The position numbers were made by a program, and so were the translations under genes. Of a stretch of DNA of 64,000 nt, positions 9,181-19,350 are shown piece after piece. The notes under the pieces were generated by a model. The model did no database searches and was not told where the DNA came from. It saw only the letters and a list, made by a program, of their open reading frames with translations. Source of the DNA: a gamma proteobacterium symbiont of Stewartia floridana (lineage in GTDB: Bacteria > Pseudomonadota > Gammaproteobacteria > Chromatiales > Chromatiaceae); the NCBI GenBank assembly GCA_003676145.1, contig NAUB01000022.1, forward strand, positions 248,001 to 312,000, written 5' to 3'. The stretch's first letter is position 1, and each line of letters starts with the position of its first letter.

Positions 9181-10602
9181 TCAGTAGGAAGTGATCTGTG
9201 TAAGATCCAACAGTGTGGTCGTATCAGAATCGGCGGAGTGGGTTAAAACCACATTCAGCAGACTATCCAGTCCCAGGGTCACATCCATGGCAACCAGACA
9301 GGAGATGTTCGCCTCACCATTGGTAAAGGTGGTCATGCAATTGCGCTGCTGCAACTGGGTAGAGGGTGTGAATTCAACGGCCGCATCCACAGCAAACCTC
9401 AAATTACCATCCGTTTGCAGACTCAGTTCAACATCAAAAAGTGTACTTCCACCCAGTGAGACACAAGGCAGGCGCAGGTTACCATTCATGAAATAGGTAG
9501 GCCTGCAGGCAGTCGGGATCTGGGACTCCAGCACCGGACCAACACTCAATGAAGCGCTGTCATCCTCATTCGGGATGGCTGAAACGGTGTTGACATTGTA
9601 GGTGACCACATCCCCATCCCTGTCCATCACCAAGCCACCCAGTCCTCTACCGGTTGAGACCTGTACCGCGTTGGTGAAGCCAGCAACCTGTTCAGGAACG
9701 GAGACGAAATCGGTGATACTGCTTTTCCAGCGACCCCAGGTCCAGACACTGCCATCGGAGAGAACCGCGGCACTTTGCCGATAACCGGCCGAGATGTCGT
9801 AGGCACCGCTCAAACCCTGCACCTGGGTCGCGGTATTACTGTTATCGAAGGTGCCATTGCCGAGCTGACCATAGGCATTTTTACCCCAGGCCCAGATGGT
9901 ACCGTCAGCCTTCAGGGCCAGTGCATGATCGTAACCACCGTCGATCTGCACGATATCGGTCAGACCAGCGATCTGGGTCAGTTCATCGACCAATACCGAG
10001 TAGCCCAGCGTCTCGTCATAGACACTCACCTGCTCCCAGGTCCATACAGTGCCGTCGTTTCTTAGTACGTAGGGGCTGTTGAGGGATACGGCAACCGACA
10101 CAGCATTGTAAACCCCCTTGATCTGCCTCGGCTCGTCATCGTTGAAGACGCTGTTCAGGGCATATTCCCAAAGCGAACCGTCAGCAGCCACTGCCGCCAT
10201 CGGCCAGGGGCCTGCTGCAACATCCACGATATTGCTGAATGCCCGAATCTGATATGGCTGGTAGCGTGTCATTCGACCGAGAACGTCACCCCAGACCCAG
10301 ACTGTGCCGTCAGACAGCGCAGCAGCTGTCCATGAGTAGAAGTCATCCATGGAAATGTCGACGATATCGGCGATATCCAATGCTTTGACAGGAATCGTAC
10401 TATCCTCACCGGTGCTGTTTCCCAGTTCGCCATTTTGGTTGTCACCCCAACCCCAGGCTGTACCGTCCGAGGCACGAACCACGAAACCCACTTCATTGCC
10501 ACCTTCCAGTAACGGCTTGGCCGCATGGGCCTGACTGAGAATGGATATCGACAGAATGGCCAGAATCCCGCTTGCCACATTTTTCCAAGAGAAGACTTTC
10601 AC
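9181..10602 (-). CDS. Secreted RCC1-repeat (beta-propeller) protein
   Basis: 473 residues. I start at a GTG at 10602 because AGAGG lies 6-7 bases upstream and a clean Sec signal follows (about 27 residues, ending AHA). The next 320 residues carry about six RCC1-type repeats of the pattern 'dGTvWaWG.N..GQLGnGt', for example ALKADGTIWAWGKNAYGQLG, which build a seven-bladed-type propeller. The last 110 residues hold four cysteines in a separate beta-rich domain. RCC1 folds are usually protein-binding; exported bacterial ones are often adhesion or host-contact proteins, but no such role is shown here. No partner gene adjoins it. Confidence 0.82.
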   Translation of the reverse strand: MKVFSWKNVASGILAILSISILSQAHAAKPLLEGGNEVGFVVRASDGTAWGWGDNQNGELGNSTGEDSTIPVKALDIADIVDISMDDFYSWTAAALSDGTVWVWGDVLGRMTRYQPYQIRAFSNIVDVAAGPWPMAAVAADGSLWEYALNSVFNDDEPRQIKGVYNAVSVAVSLNSPYVLRNDGTVWTWEQVSVYDETLGYSVLVDELTQIAGLTDIVQIDGGYDHALALKADGTIWAWGKNAYGQLGNGTFDNSNTATQVQGLSGAYDISAGYRQSAAVLSDGSVWTWGRWKSSITDFVSVPEQVAGFTNAVQVSTGRGLGGLVMDRDGDVVTYNVNTVSAIPNEDDSASLSVGPVLESQIPTACRPTYFMNGNLRLPCVSLGGSTLFDVELSLQTDGNLRFAVDAAVEFTPSTQLQQRNCMTTFTNGEANISCLVAMDVTLGLDSLLNVVLTHSADSDTTTLLDLTQITSY

Positions 10603-11176
10603 TGAATACCTCTGAGTTTGGCTAATCACAAAAAGACCGTATCTCAAACAACGACCTTCACAACTATCGGAAACTTAACATCGTTTATTGAGTTTTACAG
10701 TTCGATTACTTTGTCAGACTGTTAAGTCGGTCAAATTAAGGGCATGTAGGATAAGTCAGATTCATCAGCTTTGAAATCTCGTTACTTAAAATTCTAAATT
10801 TTGCCCTGAATCCGATAGAAAAACCCCCTAGCCCCTAGTGTCGATCCGCACTTCCCGAGGCCCGCCAGGCCGTGGCTTATCCGACTTTTTTACTCAGGTA
10901 TAAACTGTTTCCATGGGGTGCAAAATCCCAAATTTTCTTTCAATTTAAGCGCGATTCCTTTACCCTTGATCTGTTCTAGAAACCGGTTTTCTAGACAAAA
11001 AAGGTATAACAACAGCTTACGACGCAGTACGACCGCGCCTCCGCAAAACCAAAAAAACAATAAAGCGTGACAACTTAAGGGCGCCAGGAAACGACCTGCC
11101 CCCCCTTATCAGGCCCCAGGTGCTGCACATCGATCAAGATGTAGGTGTAGGCCGCAAAAAGTGGGTGAATGCAATA
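10603..11176. other. Divergent control region between the RCC1 gene and the DAB operon
   Basis: About 570 AT-rich bases without a supported gene. It contains the start regions of two divergent units and one near-palindrome at 10975-10995. No attachment site or RNA gene is seen. Confidence 0.5.
10975..10995. promoter_or_regulatory. Near-perfect palindrome upstream of sulP
   Basis: TCTAGAAACC followed by GGTTTTCTAGA, symmetric apart from one extra T in the right half. It lies about 180 bases before the likely sulP start, in the only promoter-sized gap ahead of the six-gene carbon-uptake operon. It is a candidate operator for that operon; no regulator gene is adjacent. Confidence 0.4.
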
Positions 11177-12943
11177 ATGTGGGATCATATTAGAAGTTTG
11201 ATGGCGGGCTGGAAAAACGCTTTTATCCCTTATCTGCAATGGATCGGCGAACTCAAAGACAAAAAGACGATTCGGGCCGATATCATCGCGGGTATCACTG
11301 TTGCCCTGGTGCTGGTCCCCCAATCCATGGCCTACGCACAGCTGGCCGGTCTGCCCGTCTACTACGGTCTCTACGCCTCATTCCTGCCACCGATGATCGC
11401 CGCTCTGTTCGGTTCGTCGAGGCAACTCGCCACCGGCCCGGTCGCCGTGGTCTCTCTGATGACCGCCGCCGCACTGGAACCCCTGGCCACTTCTCCGGAC
11501 ACCTATTTCGCCTATGCCATGTTGCTGGCCCTGATGGTCGGTGTCTTTCAGATGTTTCTCGGTCTGTTCAAACTCGGCGTGCTGGTGGACTTTCTCTCCC
11601 ACCCGGTGGTGGTCGGTTTTACCAATGCCGGTGCTCTGATCATCGCCACCTCACAACTGGGCAAGGTCTTTGGCGTCTTTGCGGAACGGGCTGAGCACCA
11701 CTATGAGACTGTCTGGAACACGCTGCTGGCTGCGGCCGAGAGCACCCATGCGCCAACCCTGCTGATGGCGCTGATCGCGTTTGGCATCATGTGGGGAGTC
11801 AAACGCTTCTATCCGGCGATGCCCGGGGTATTGATCGCTGTGGTGGTAACCACCGTACTGGCCTGGGCTACCGGTTTTGCCGATGCCGGCGGTAAAGTGG
11901 TGGGTACTATCCCGGACGGTCTGCCAAGCTTCTCCATACCGACCTTTGAGGTAACCACCATCTGGTCCCTGATTCCGGCGGCGATCACCATCTCCCTGAT
12001 CGGTTTTATGGAAGCGATCTCCATCGCCAAAGCGATGGCAGCCAGAACCCGCCAGCGCCTCAATGCCAATCAGGAGTTGATCGGACAGGGTCTGTCGAAT
12101 GTCTTCTCAGGCGTCTTTTCCGGCTACCCGGTATCGGGTTCCTTCTCCCGCTCTGCGGTCAACATCAATGCGGGCGCGATTACCGGATTCTCTTCCATCG
12201 TCACCGGTGTGGTGGTGATGATCACCCTGATCTTTTTGACCCCACTGCTCTACCATCTGCCCCAGGCAACCCTGGCTGCGGTAATCATCATGGCGGTCAT
12301 CAATCTGATCAAGATCGACCCGATCATCCATGCCTGGAAAGCCCAGCCCCACGATGCGGTGGTTTCGGTGGTCACCTTTGTGCTGACCCTGGCATTCGCG
12401 CCACATCTCGACAAAGGCATCATCGTCGGTGTACTGCTCTCTCTGGGGCTGTTCCTGTGGCGCACCATGCGTCCCCGTTTCGCTCAGCTCTCCCGCTACA
12501 AAGATGGCACCATGCGTGACATCCGGGTGCGTAAGCTGCCGACCAGCCCGCAGATCTCGGTGGTTCGTTTCGATGGCTCGCTCTACTTCGCCAGTGCCGG
12601 TTATTTCGAGACCAAGATGCTTGGCGTAGTCGCCGCCAATCCGGAACTGAAATACATCATTCTGGATGGTGAGGGGATCAATCAGATCGATGCGACCGGT
12701 GAAGAGGTTCTGCACCATCTCTGGGAGCGACTGCAGGCTCAGGGAATCACCCTGGTGGTCGCCCGCATGAAAAAGCAGTTCATGGATACCATCCGTCGCA
12801 CCGGCTTGAAAGACAAAATGGGTGAAGAGACCTTCTACTCCCGGATTGGTCTGGCGCTCAATTATGTCTGGGATGAGCTGGGCGACAGCTACGACCGGGA
12901 TAACTGCCCACTCAGGTCACCGCTCGCCAGCAATCGAGCTTGA
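11177..12943 (+). CDS. SulP-family anion transporter with STAS domain
   Basis: 588 residues from the ATG at 11177. A GTG at 11120 extends the frame by 19 residues with no support, and an ATG at 11201 is also possible. The family signature IAGITVALVLVPQSMAYAQLAGLP lies in TM1, followed by about 12-14 membrane helices and a cytoplasmic STAS domain over the last 130 residues (DGEGINQIDATGEE core). SulP proteins move sulfate, bicarbonate or other anions, often with sodium or protons; BicA of cyanobacteria is the bicarbonate form. Its place at the head of the DAB genes favours bicarbonate, but sulfate cannot be excluded from sequence. Confidence 0.88.
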   Translation: MWDHIRSLMAGWKNAFIPYLQWIGELKDKKTIRADIIAGITVALVLVPQSMAYAQLAGLPVYYGLYASFLPPMIAALFGSSRQLATGPVAVVSLMTAAALEPLATSPDTYFAYAMLLALMVGVFQMFLGLFKLGVLVDFLSHPVVVGFTNAGALIIATSQLGKVFGVFAERAEHHYETVWNTLLAAAESTHAPTLLMALIAFGIMWGVKRFYPAMPGVLIAVVVTTVLAWATGFADAGGKVVGTIPDGLPSFSIPTFEVTTIWSLIPAAITISLIGFMEAISIAKAMAARTRQRLNANQELIGQGLSNVFSGVFSGYPVSGSFSRSAVNINAGAITGFSSIVTGVVVMITLIFLTPLLYHLPQATLAAVIIMAVINLIKIDPIIHAWKAQPHDAVVSVVTFVLTLAFAPHLDKGIIVGVLLSLGLFLWRTMRPRFAQLSRYKDGTMRDIRVRKLPTSPQISVVRFDGSLYFASAGYFETKMLGVVAANPELKYIILDGEGINQIDATGEEVLHHLWERLQAQGITLVVARMKKQFMDTIRRTGLKDKMGEETFYSRIGLALNYVWDELGDSYDRDNCPLRSPLASNRA

Positions 12944-13006
12944 TTCCTATGAGCATCTTCTGCGAATGGCACCTATACCGAGTGTCATTTTCGCAGGCAG
13001 GTCTTC

Positions 13007-14467
13007 ATGCCTAGCCTGACCTACCTTATGCTGACACCCTTTGCCGGTGTCCTGGCGATACTTTTTCTGCCCAGGGGCAGGGTGCACCTGATCCGCTACA
13101 CGGCCCTGGTTTCCTCTGCAGCGACCCTGCTGCTTGCCTGGTCCTACCTGGGTTCGTTCGATCTGCACCAGCCCGGCTTGCAGTTTGTTCACCAAACCGA
13201 GTGGAACACCCGCCTCGGCACCACTTTTACCCTCGGACTGGACGGCTTCTCCTATCCGATGGTGCTGCTCGCCACCCTGTTAAGTGTCGTCGCCCTGCTC
13301 GCCTCCAGCGCCATTCGTCAGGGGGTCAAGGGCTACTACATGCTGGTGCTGCTGCTCGAGTCGGCCATGTTGGGTGTGTTCCTGGCCCAGGACTGGTCCC
13401 TATTCTATGTATTCTGGGAGTTGACTCTGATCCCCCTGTTCTTCCTGATCGACCGCTGGGGTGGCAGCAATCGTCATGGTGCAGCGCTCAATTTTGTACT
13501 CTATACAATGGGTGGATCGGTATTCATGCTGATCAGCATCCTTGTGCTGTTCGATTCTGTTCCAGGTCACAGCTTCGCCATGGATGTAATGACCGAGACA
13601 AGTCGATTGTTGCCGCAGCAGACCCAGATATTGATCTTTCTAGGCCTGCTGATCGGTTTTGGGGTGAAAATGCCGATCTTTCCACTCCATGGCTGGTTAC
13701 CCCTGGCTCACGTGGAGGCGCCCAGTCCGGTATCGATACTGCTCTCGGGGATACTGTTGAAGATGGGCTCCTATGGTCTGCTGCGGGCAGCCAGTATGCT
13801 GCCTGATGCTGTGATGGCGCTGCAGGAGGTACTTGCCATACTCGCCTTCATCAGTCTGATCTACGGTGGCTTGCTCGCCTGGCGGCATAGCGATCTGAAA
13901 GCGATGATCGCCTACTCCTCAATCAGCCACATGGGGGTGGTGCTGTTGGGCATTGCCGCCCTAAATCTGGCTGGCCTGCACGGTGCGCTGATGCAGATGG
14001 TGGCACACGGTCTGGTTGCCGGATCGCTGTTTCTGCTGATCGGTTTGCTCTATGAGAGAACCCACACCCGCAATGTCATGGATTACAGCTCCCTGGTTCG
14101 AGTAATGCCCAGATTTGCCTTCTTTACCACTCTGGCCTTTATCGCTGCAGTCTCCCTGCCGGGTACGGCTGGCTTCATCGCAGAACTGAATACCCTTATC
14201 GGTGGATTCTCCCGTTGGGGCTGGGCGGCCGCTCTTCTGACTCTAGGCGTACTGCTCAGTGCCGCCTATGCGGTCCGCACGATCAGCCAGCTGTTTACCG
14301 GCCCAGTCCGTCCCGGAATGCAAAACGTGGAGGATCTGCGGCCCTCGGAACTGGTCGCAGCCGCGACCCTGGCGATTTTTACTCTACTGCTTGGCTTCCT
14401 CCCGGGGCCGGTATTGAATCTGGTCAACGCCTCCGCACTGCAACTCTCTGAACTGTTCAGGATGTGA
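13007..14467 (+). CDS. NuoM/MrpD-like proton-translocating subunit, DAB operon copy 1
   Basis: 486 residues, about 14 membrane helices, with the antiporter-like fold of complex I subunit M. The two functional residues of the family are present: E138 in the FWELTLIPLFFL helix and K221 in VKMPIFPLHGWLP. AGGCAGGT precedes the ATG. It follows sulP by 63 bases and precedes dabA by 8 bases. None of the complex I core subunits is near, so this is not part of a nuo operon. In this setting it is inferred to be an ion-conducting partner of DabA/DabB rather than a respiratory subunit. Confidence 0.85.
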   Translation: MPSLTYLMLTPFAGVLAILFLPRGRVHLIRYTALVSSAATLLLAWSYLGSFDLHQPGLQFVHQTEWNTRLGTTFTLGLDGFSYPMVLLATLLSVVALLASSAIRQGVKGYYMLVLLLESAMLGVFLAQDWSLFYVFWELTLIPLFFLIDRWGGSNRHGAALNFVLYTMGGSVFMLISILVLFDSVPGHSFAMDVMTETSRLLPQQTQILIFLGLLIGFGVKMPIFPLHGWLPLAHVEAPSPVSILLSGILLKMGSYGLLRAASMLPDAVMALQEVLAILAFISLIYGGLLAWRHSDLKAMIAYSSISHMGVVLLGIAALNLAGLHGALMQMVAHGLVAGSLFLLIGLLYERTHTRNVMDYSSLVRVMPRFAFFTTLAFIAAVSLPGTAGFIAELNTLIGGFSRWGWAAALLTLGVLLSAAYAVRTISQLFTGPVRPGMQNVEDLRPSELVAAATLAIFTLLLGFLPGPVLNLVNASALQLSELFRM

Positions 14468-14475
14468 GGTAGGCT

Positions 14476-17400
14476 ATGCAACAAACCAAATCATCCAGCA
14501 AGGACATCCGAGAACAGATCAGAGCGGCAATTGACCATCTCGAACACACACTGCCCAGTCAGGCTCCAATCCGGGATTTCGTGCATCACAATACGCTGCA
14601 CGGCTATCAGCATCTCCCCTTTCCTGAGGCCCTGGCAACAGCCCGGCACTTGACCGGCGCCCGGGGTTATCTTCCTGCTGAGCGCTATCAGGCATTTCTC
14701 CGCCAGGGAAGGATCACCCGGGACGAACTTCGCCACGCAATTGATGAGGAAGCCGCGTTACAGCCTCAACTGCTGCTGGCGGAAACCGATCAATACCAAC
14801 TCAAGCGCAGCGATGTCTATCTGGCGGCGATGACCATGCCCACCACGATTGTCTCCAGCTGCCAGCTCAACTGGCAGATTGAGGAGAAAGCAGCGCTGCA
14901 AAAGCTCAATTCCGAACTACCCGTAACAGCCCGCAGACAGTTATTGGCGGATGCGGAAGCTGCGGGACTGGGCAGTGAGTCAGCAGCAGTTGAGCATCTC
15001 TGGCAAGCCTGCCTGTCGGTGCTCAACCTCTCCTACGACCCCACCCACCCGGAAGAGCTATTCGACCTGGCCCCCGAACTGGCTGAAACCTTGCTTCATG
15101 ATCTGTTGGATGGCAGTGATAACAAGACCAATACTCAAAGCAGCAGCCAGCTGATGGAACATTCAGCCCTTCAGCGACTGGATGAGATGATGGCGCAACT
15201 TGGCCAGGGCAAGACCATGCGCGACCTGCTGCTCTCCCTGACCGGTGAGGATCTGCTCGACAACATCAGACCGCAACTGATCCGGGTGCTGGGAAATTTT
15301 CTCGACCAGGGGGTATCGAGCTGGCAGGCGGATTTTAGTGAGGGTGGTTTCTACCACTTCTGGCGATCCCAGGCTGCTTCCGACCCGATCTGGCAGTTGT
15401 CCGGTATCGAAGGCTGGCAGCAGCACTTTGAGCTGATGGACAACGATCCCCTGGAGACCATCATCAGCGAACTGCAACGGATGGGACTGACACAGGAGCA
15501 CTGGACTGGCTATCTGGAACGGCTGGCACTCGAACTGCCTGGCTGGTCAGGTATGGTGCTATGGCGGCATAACAATCGGGACTATGAATCCCTCGCCGCA
15601 CCGGTGGAAATGCTCGACTACCTTGCAGTGCGCCTGGTACTGGAACGCATCCATGCCCACAATCTCTGTGCCCAGCACTTCAATATCGAGTCCAGTCTCG
15701 ACATGCTGCGCTGGTATTTCCGCCATCAGTATGATGAGTTCACCGTCAGGGAGGCGCTGTTCAACAGCCGGCTTCCGGAGTATCTGGCCAGTCGCGCTCA
15801 AAGGGCCATACACGCCCCTGAGCAGGGGGAAGCCCTGGCGAATGCCAAACGCTGGAACCACCTGGCACAGCTGATCTGGACCTGGCGTCTGAGCAGTGGG
15901 CAGTCACAAGGCCAGGATCGGCCAACCCTGTGTGACGGCGCCTGGCCCCTGTTCCAGCTTGCTCAGCACCTGGGCTGGTGCGGCAACCAGGTAAGCCAGC
16001 TCAGTTTCGATCAGATCGGTATGATTTTCACTGCTCTGGGTGAACTGGATGAGGATCGTCAGGGCTATATCTGGCTGAAAGCCTACGAGAAACACTATCG
16101 GGATAATATTCTCAAGGCCCTGGCGCAGAATCATGGTCGTGGAGCCTGGAACAACCGGGAGAGAGCGCCTGCCGCGCAACTGATCTTCTGCATGGATGAT
16201 CGTGAGGAGGGGATCCGGCGTCACCTGGAAGAGATCTACCCGGAAGTTGAGACCCTGGGCGCTGCTGCCCACTTCAATGTACCTCACAACTGGCAGGGGC
16301 TGGATGATACGACCGCTGCCCCACTGGCACCGGTCATCCCGGCACCGGTGATTCCGGTCCATCAGGTATGCGAACAACCGGCGGCGGGGCTGGCTGACCT
16401 GGGTGCGAAACACAGAAAACGTAATACGCTGCTCAATCAGGGCCACCAGCGACTTCTGCAGATGACCCGCCAGGGCATTGTGCTGCCGGGTCTGCTTTCA
16501 GCTTTGGCCGCACCACTGGCCCTACCGGTTCTGCTCGGTAAGATCCTGTCTCCCGGTCTGTTTGGCCACTTTCAGCAAAAGTTGAAATCCGGCTTTGAAA
16601 AGAGTCTGCAGACCCGTATCGATTTCACCGCGCCGAATGAGAGTCCGGAGGCAACGCTGCAGGCGCCACGTCTGGGATTTACCGATGTTGAACAGGCCGA
16701 CCGGGTGCAGACCCTGCTGAAGGCTACCGGTCTCACCAGTGGCTTCAGCCGCCTTGTGATGATCCTTGGACATGGCTCCAGAAACCAGAACAATCCTCAC
16801 ACCTCCGCCTACAACTGTGGTGCCTGCTCAGGTCGCTTCAGTGGTCCCAATGCCCGTCTGGTCGCGGCCATGGCCAACCGCAGCGAGGTGCGCAAACTGC
16901 TGAGTGAACGGGGCATCGAAATCCCAGAGGAGAGCTGGTTCATCGGCGCGGAACACGACACCTGCAGCGATCAGATCATCAGCTATGACCTGGACCTGAT
17001 ACCCAGCTCACTGAAAGCAGCCGCAGGCAAACTTGACCAGGCTCTGATACAGGCGGGTAAGCGGCACGCCCGGGAACGCTGCCGACGCTTCGCCTCCGCG
17101 CCACACAAACTGACCGAACAACAGGCAATGGAGCATGTCGCTGGCCGAGCCAACGACTTCTCCCAGGCCCGCCCGGAGCTGGGTCATGCCACGAATGCGT
17201 GCGCCTTCATCGGCCGGCGCAGTCTCAGCCGGGGAGCATTTTTCGACCGACGGGCTTTTCTGATCTCCTATGATGCCAGTACCGATCCGGAAGGAGAGGT
17301 TCTGGAGCGTCACTTATTGATCAACGGTGCCGTGGGCGCCGGTATCAGCCTCGAGTACTATTTCTCCACGGTGGACAATGAAAACTATGGCAGCGGCTCC

Positions 17401-17796
17401 AAGGTCACCCATAATGTGACCGGCTTTCTCGGCGTCATGGAGGGCGCCAGTTCAGACCTTCGTACCGGTCTGCCCCGTCAGATGGTCGAGATTCACGAGG
17501 CGATGCGGCTGCTCGTCGTGGTAGAAGCCAGTACAGAGATTCTGACCACCATCTACCAGCGCCAACCACCATTGCAGCAACTGGTTGGCAACGACTGGGT
17601 ACAGCTGGTGGCCATCGATCCGCATAGTGGAGAACTGAAGCTGTTCAATCCCCGCGAGGGATGGCTACCCTGGCAGCCGGCGGATGAGCGCCCCCTGACC
17701 AGAGTGGATAGATCGGATGGCTGGTATCTGGGCTCATCAGACGCACTGCCTACCGCGCTGATCAAAACGCCGCTGGAGGATACCACTGATGGTTGA
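14476..17796 (+). CDS. dabA: DabA: DUF2309 zinc-dependent CO2-hydrating subunit of the DAB carbon-uptake system
   Basis: 1106 residues, at the long end of the DUF2309/UPF0753 family. The proposed beta-carbonic-anhydrase-like zinc site is intact: C572 and D574 in FCMDDREEG, then H766 in GHGSR and C781 in YNCGAC. The 15-residue gap between the last two equals that of Halothiobacillus DabA. Characterised DabA works with the NuoL-like DabB at the membrane, converting CO2 to bicarbonate in a direction made irreversible by coupling to the ion gradient. Its stop overlaps the dabB start by 8 bases, which suggests tightly matched synthesis. No membrane helices are evident, so it should be cytoplasmic and peripheral. 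Confidence 0.93.
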   Translation: MQQTKSSSKDIREQIRAAIDHLEHTLPSQAPIRDFVHHNTLHGYQHLPFPEALATARHLTGARGYLPAERYQAFLRQGRITRDELRHAIDEEAALQPQLLLAETDQYQLKRSDVYLAAMTMPTTIVSSCQLNWQIEEKAALQKLNSELPVTARRQLLADAEAAGLGSESAAVEHLWQACLSVLNLSYDPTHPEELFDLAPELAETLLHDLLDGSDNKTNTQSSSQLMEHSALQRLDEMMAQLGQGKTMRDLLLSLTGEDLLDNIRPQLIRVLGNFLDQGVSSWQADFSEGGFYHFWRSQAASDPIWQLSGIEGWQQHFELMDNDPLETIISELQRMGLTQEHWTGYLERLALELPGWSGMVLWRHNNRDYESLAAPVEMLDYLAVRLVLERIHAHNLCAQHFNIESSLDMLRWYFRHQYDEFTVREALFNSRLPEYLASRAQRAIHAPEQGEALANAKRWNHLAQLIWTWRLSSGQSQGQDRPTLCDGAWPLFQLAQHLGWCGNQVSQLSFDQIGMIFTALGELDEDRQGYIWLKAYEKHYRDNILKALAQNHGRGAWNNRERAPAAQLIFCMDDREEGIRRHLEEIYPEVETLGAAAHFNVPHNWQGLDDTTAAPLAPVIPAPVIPVHQVCEQPAAGLADLGAKHRKRNTLLNQGHQRLLQMTRQGIVLPGLLSALAAPLALPVLLGKILSPGLFGHFQQKLKSGFEKSLQTRIDFTAPNESPEATLQAPRLGFTDVEQADRVQTLLKATGLTSGFSRLVMILGHGSRNQNNPHTSAYNCGACSGRFSGPNARLVAAMANRSEVRKLLSERGIEIPEESWFIGAEHDTCSDQIISYDLDLIPSSLKAAAGKLDQALIQAGKRHARERCRRFASAPHKLTEQQAMEHVAGRANDFSQARPELGHATNACAFIGRRSLSRGAFFDRRAFLISYDASTDPEGEVLERHLLINGAVGAGISLEYYFSTVDNENYGSGSKVTHNVTGFLGVMEGASSDLRTGLPRQMVEIHEAMRLLVVVEASTEILTTIYQRQPPLQQLVGNDWVQLVAIDPHSGELKLFNPREGWLPWQPADERPLTRVDRSDGWYLGSSDALPTALIKTPLEDTTDG

Positions 17797-19342
17797 ACAG
17801 AGTGTATGGATGGTCCCATTCGTCTATTGGCTGGCAGCCGCCTTCATTGCACTTGGCTACATCCTCAACGTCAATCGAGGGGAAGCGGGTGAACAGCTGA
17901 CCGCCCATATCGCACTATCGGCCGCTGCCATTGCCTTTCTGATGAGTCTGGTTCTGGCCATCATGGGTTTCTGGCAGGGTCCTCCAGGACAGGTCACCCT
18001 GGGAGAGTGGTTCAGCAGCGGTGCGATCGGTCTGTGGATCAGTTTCAGTCTGGATAGCATCGGTCTGTCGCTGCTGCCGGTGATCACATTGATCGCCTTG
18101 CTGACCCTCAGATTCTCAGTCAACTACCTGCATCGGGAAGCAGGATTTCAGCGCGCCTTTTTACTGCTCAGCCTCTTTTCCGGAGCCATGTCGCTGATCG
18201 TCATCGCCGGTAATGCGGTGTTGGCTTTTGTCGGCTGGGAAATTGCCGGTGTCAGCTCCTATTTGTTGATCGGTTATGCGATCGAGCGAACCACAGCCAC
18301 CCGAAATGCGGTACGGGTATTCGTTACCAACCGTATTGGCGATGCCGGGTTCATTCTCGGTATTGCCCTCTCACTCTACTGGCTGGGTAGTGTGGAGTGG
18401 CCGGAGATCGCCCGTCACGGCAGTGATCTGGACACCCTCGCTGCCGGTGTGGTGATTATGGGATTTGTCATCGCAGCATTGGCCAAATCAGCTCAGATCC
18501 CTTTCTCCCCATGGATCTCCCGAGCCTTGGAAGGACCGACACCCACCTCGGCTATCTTCTACGGATCATTGATGGTGCATGCGGGCGTAATCCTGATGAT
18601 TCGCCTCGCTCCATTGCTGCAGCAGGCACCGGCGATCATGGTGATCATCGCCCTGCTGGGACTATTGACCGTGGCCTACGGTTGGCTCTCCGGGCTGAGT
18701 CAGACAGACATCAAAAGTTCATTGATGTTCGCCACCACCACCCAGGTGGGTTGGATGTTTTTCTGGTGTGGTATGGGCTGGTTCACTCTGGCGGCCTGGC
18801 ACCTGGCGCTCCATGCCATCTGGCGGGCTTTCCAGTTTCTCGCCTCCCCTGGCCTGGTCAACCAGATTGACAAGCCCACTCCTGCAGTACCTGTGTGGCT
18901 ATCCCGCCAACGCTGGCTGCATCGCGCTTCGCTGCAACGTTTCTGGCTCGATCCGCTGGCCGATGTGCTGCTGGTCAGACCGACCAGCTCCCTGGCCAAG
19001 GATGTACAGTATTTCGACGAGCAGGTGGTGACCCGCCTGGTCGGCCTGCCGATCTACTCCCGCAGTGTATCCTCGCTGAGCCAGTGGGAAGCGATGCAAC
19101 AGGAGAAACCGGGAGGCCAGGCGGATGTCAATCAGGCCACAGGGGTGGCCGGTCGACTGATGGCCTGGCTGGCCAACCTGCTCTACTGGTTCGAGTCCCA
19201 CCTGGTATTGCGGGAGGGCGGAGCCAGTCTGTGGGATTCGATGCGACGTATCGGCACACTGGTGGAGCGGGTTGAACAGTTACTGACTGAGCCCCGCTAT
19301 CTGATTCTGCTGATCATGGCCACCTTCGCGGTGATTCTCTAG
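17789..19342 (+). CDS. dabB: DabB: NuoL-like membrane partner of DabA
   Basis: 517 residues and about 14 helices, resembling the first part of complex I subunit L but without the long lateral helix. The family's key Glu (E151, VGWEIAGVSSYLLIGY) and Lys (K233, ALAKSAQIPFSPWI) are both present, as is the GDAGF motif. It starts 8 bases inside dabA. In the studied DAB systems this subunit supplies ion flux that drives DabA. The last 130 residues are more divergent, mostly soluble, and end in one helix. Confidence 0.9.
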   Translation: MVEQSVWMVPFVYWLAAAFIALGYILNVNRGEAGEQLTAHIALSAAAIAFLMSLVLAIMGFWQGPPGQVTLGEWFSSGAIGLWISFSLDSIGLSLLPVITLIALLTLRFSVNYLHREAGFQRAFLLLSLFSGAMSLIVIAGNAVLAFVGWEIAGVSSYLLIGYAIERTTATRNAVRVFVTNRIGDAGFILGIALSLYWLGSVEWPEIARHGSDLDTLAAGVVIMGFVIAALAKSAQIPFSPWISRALEGPTPTSAIFYGSLMVHAGVILMIRLAPLLQQAPAIMVIIALLGLLTVAYGWLSGLSQTDIKSSLMFATTTQVGWMFFWCGMGWFTLAAWHLALHAIWRAFQFLASPGLVNQIDKPTPAVPVWLSRQRWLHRASLQRFWLDPLADVLLVRPTSSLAKDVQYFDEQVVTRLVGLPIYSRSVSSLSQWEAMQQEKPGGQADVNQATGVAGRLMAWLANLLYWFESHLVLREGGASLWDSMRRIGTLVERVEQLLTEPRYLILLIMATFAVIL

Positions 19343-19350
19343 GGGGCCTT

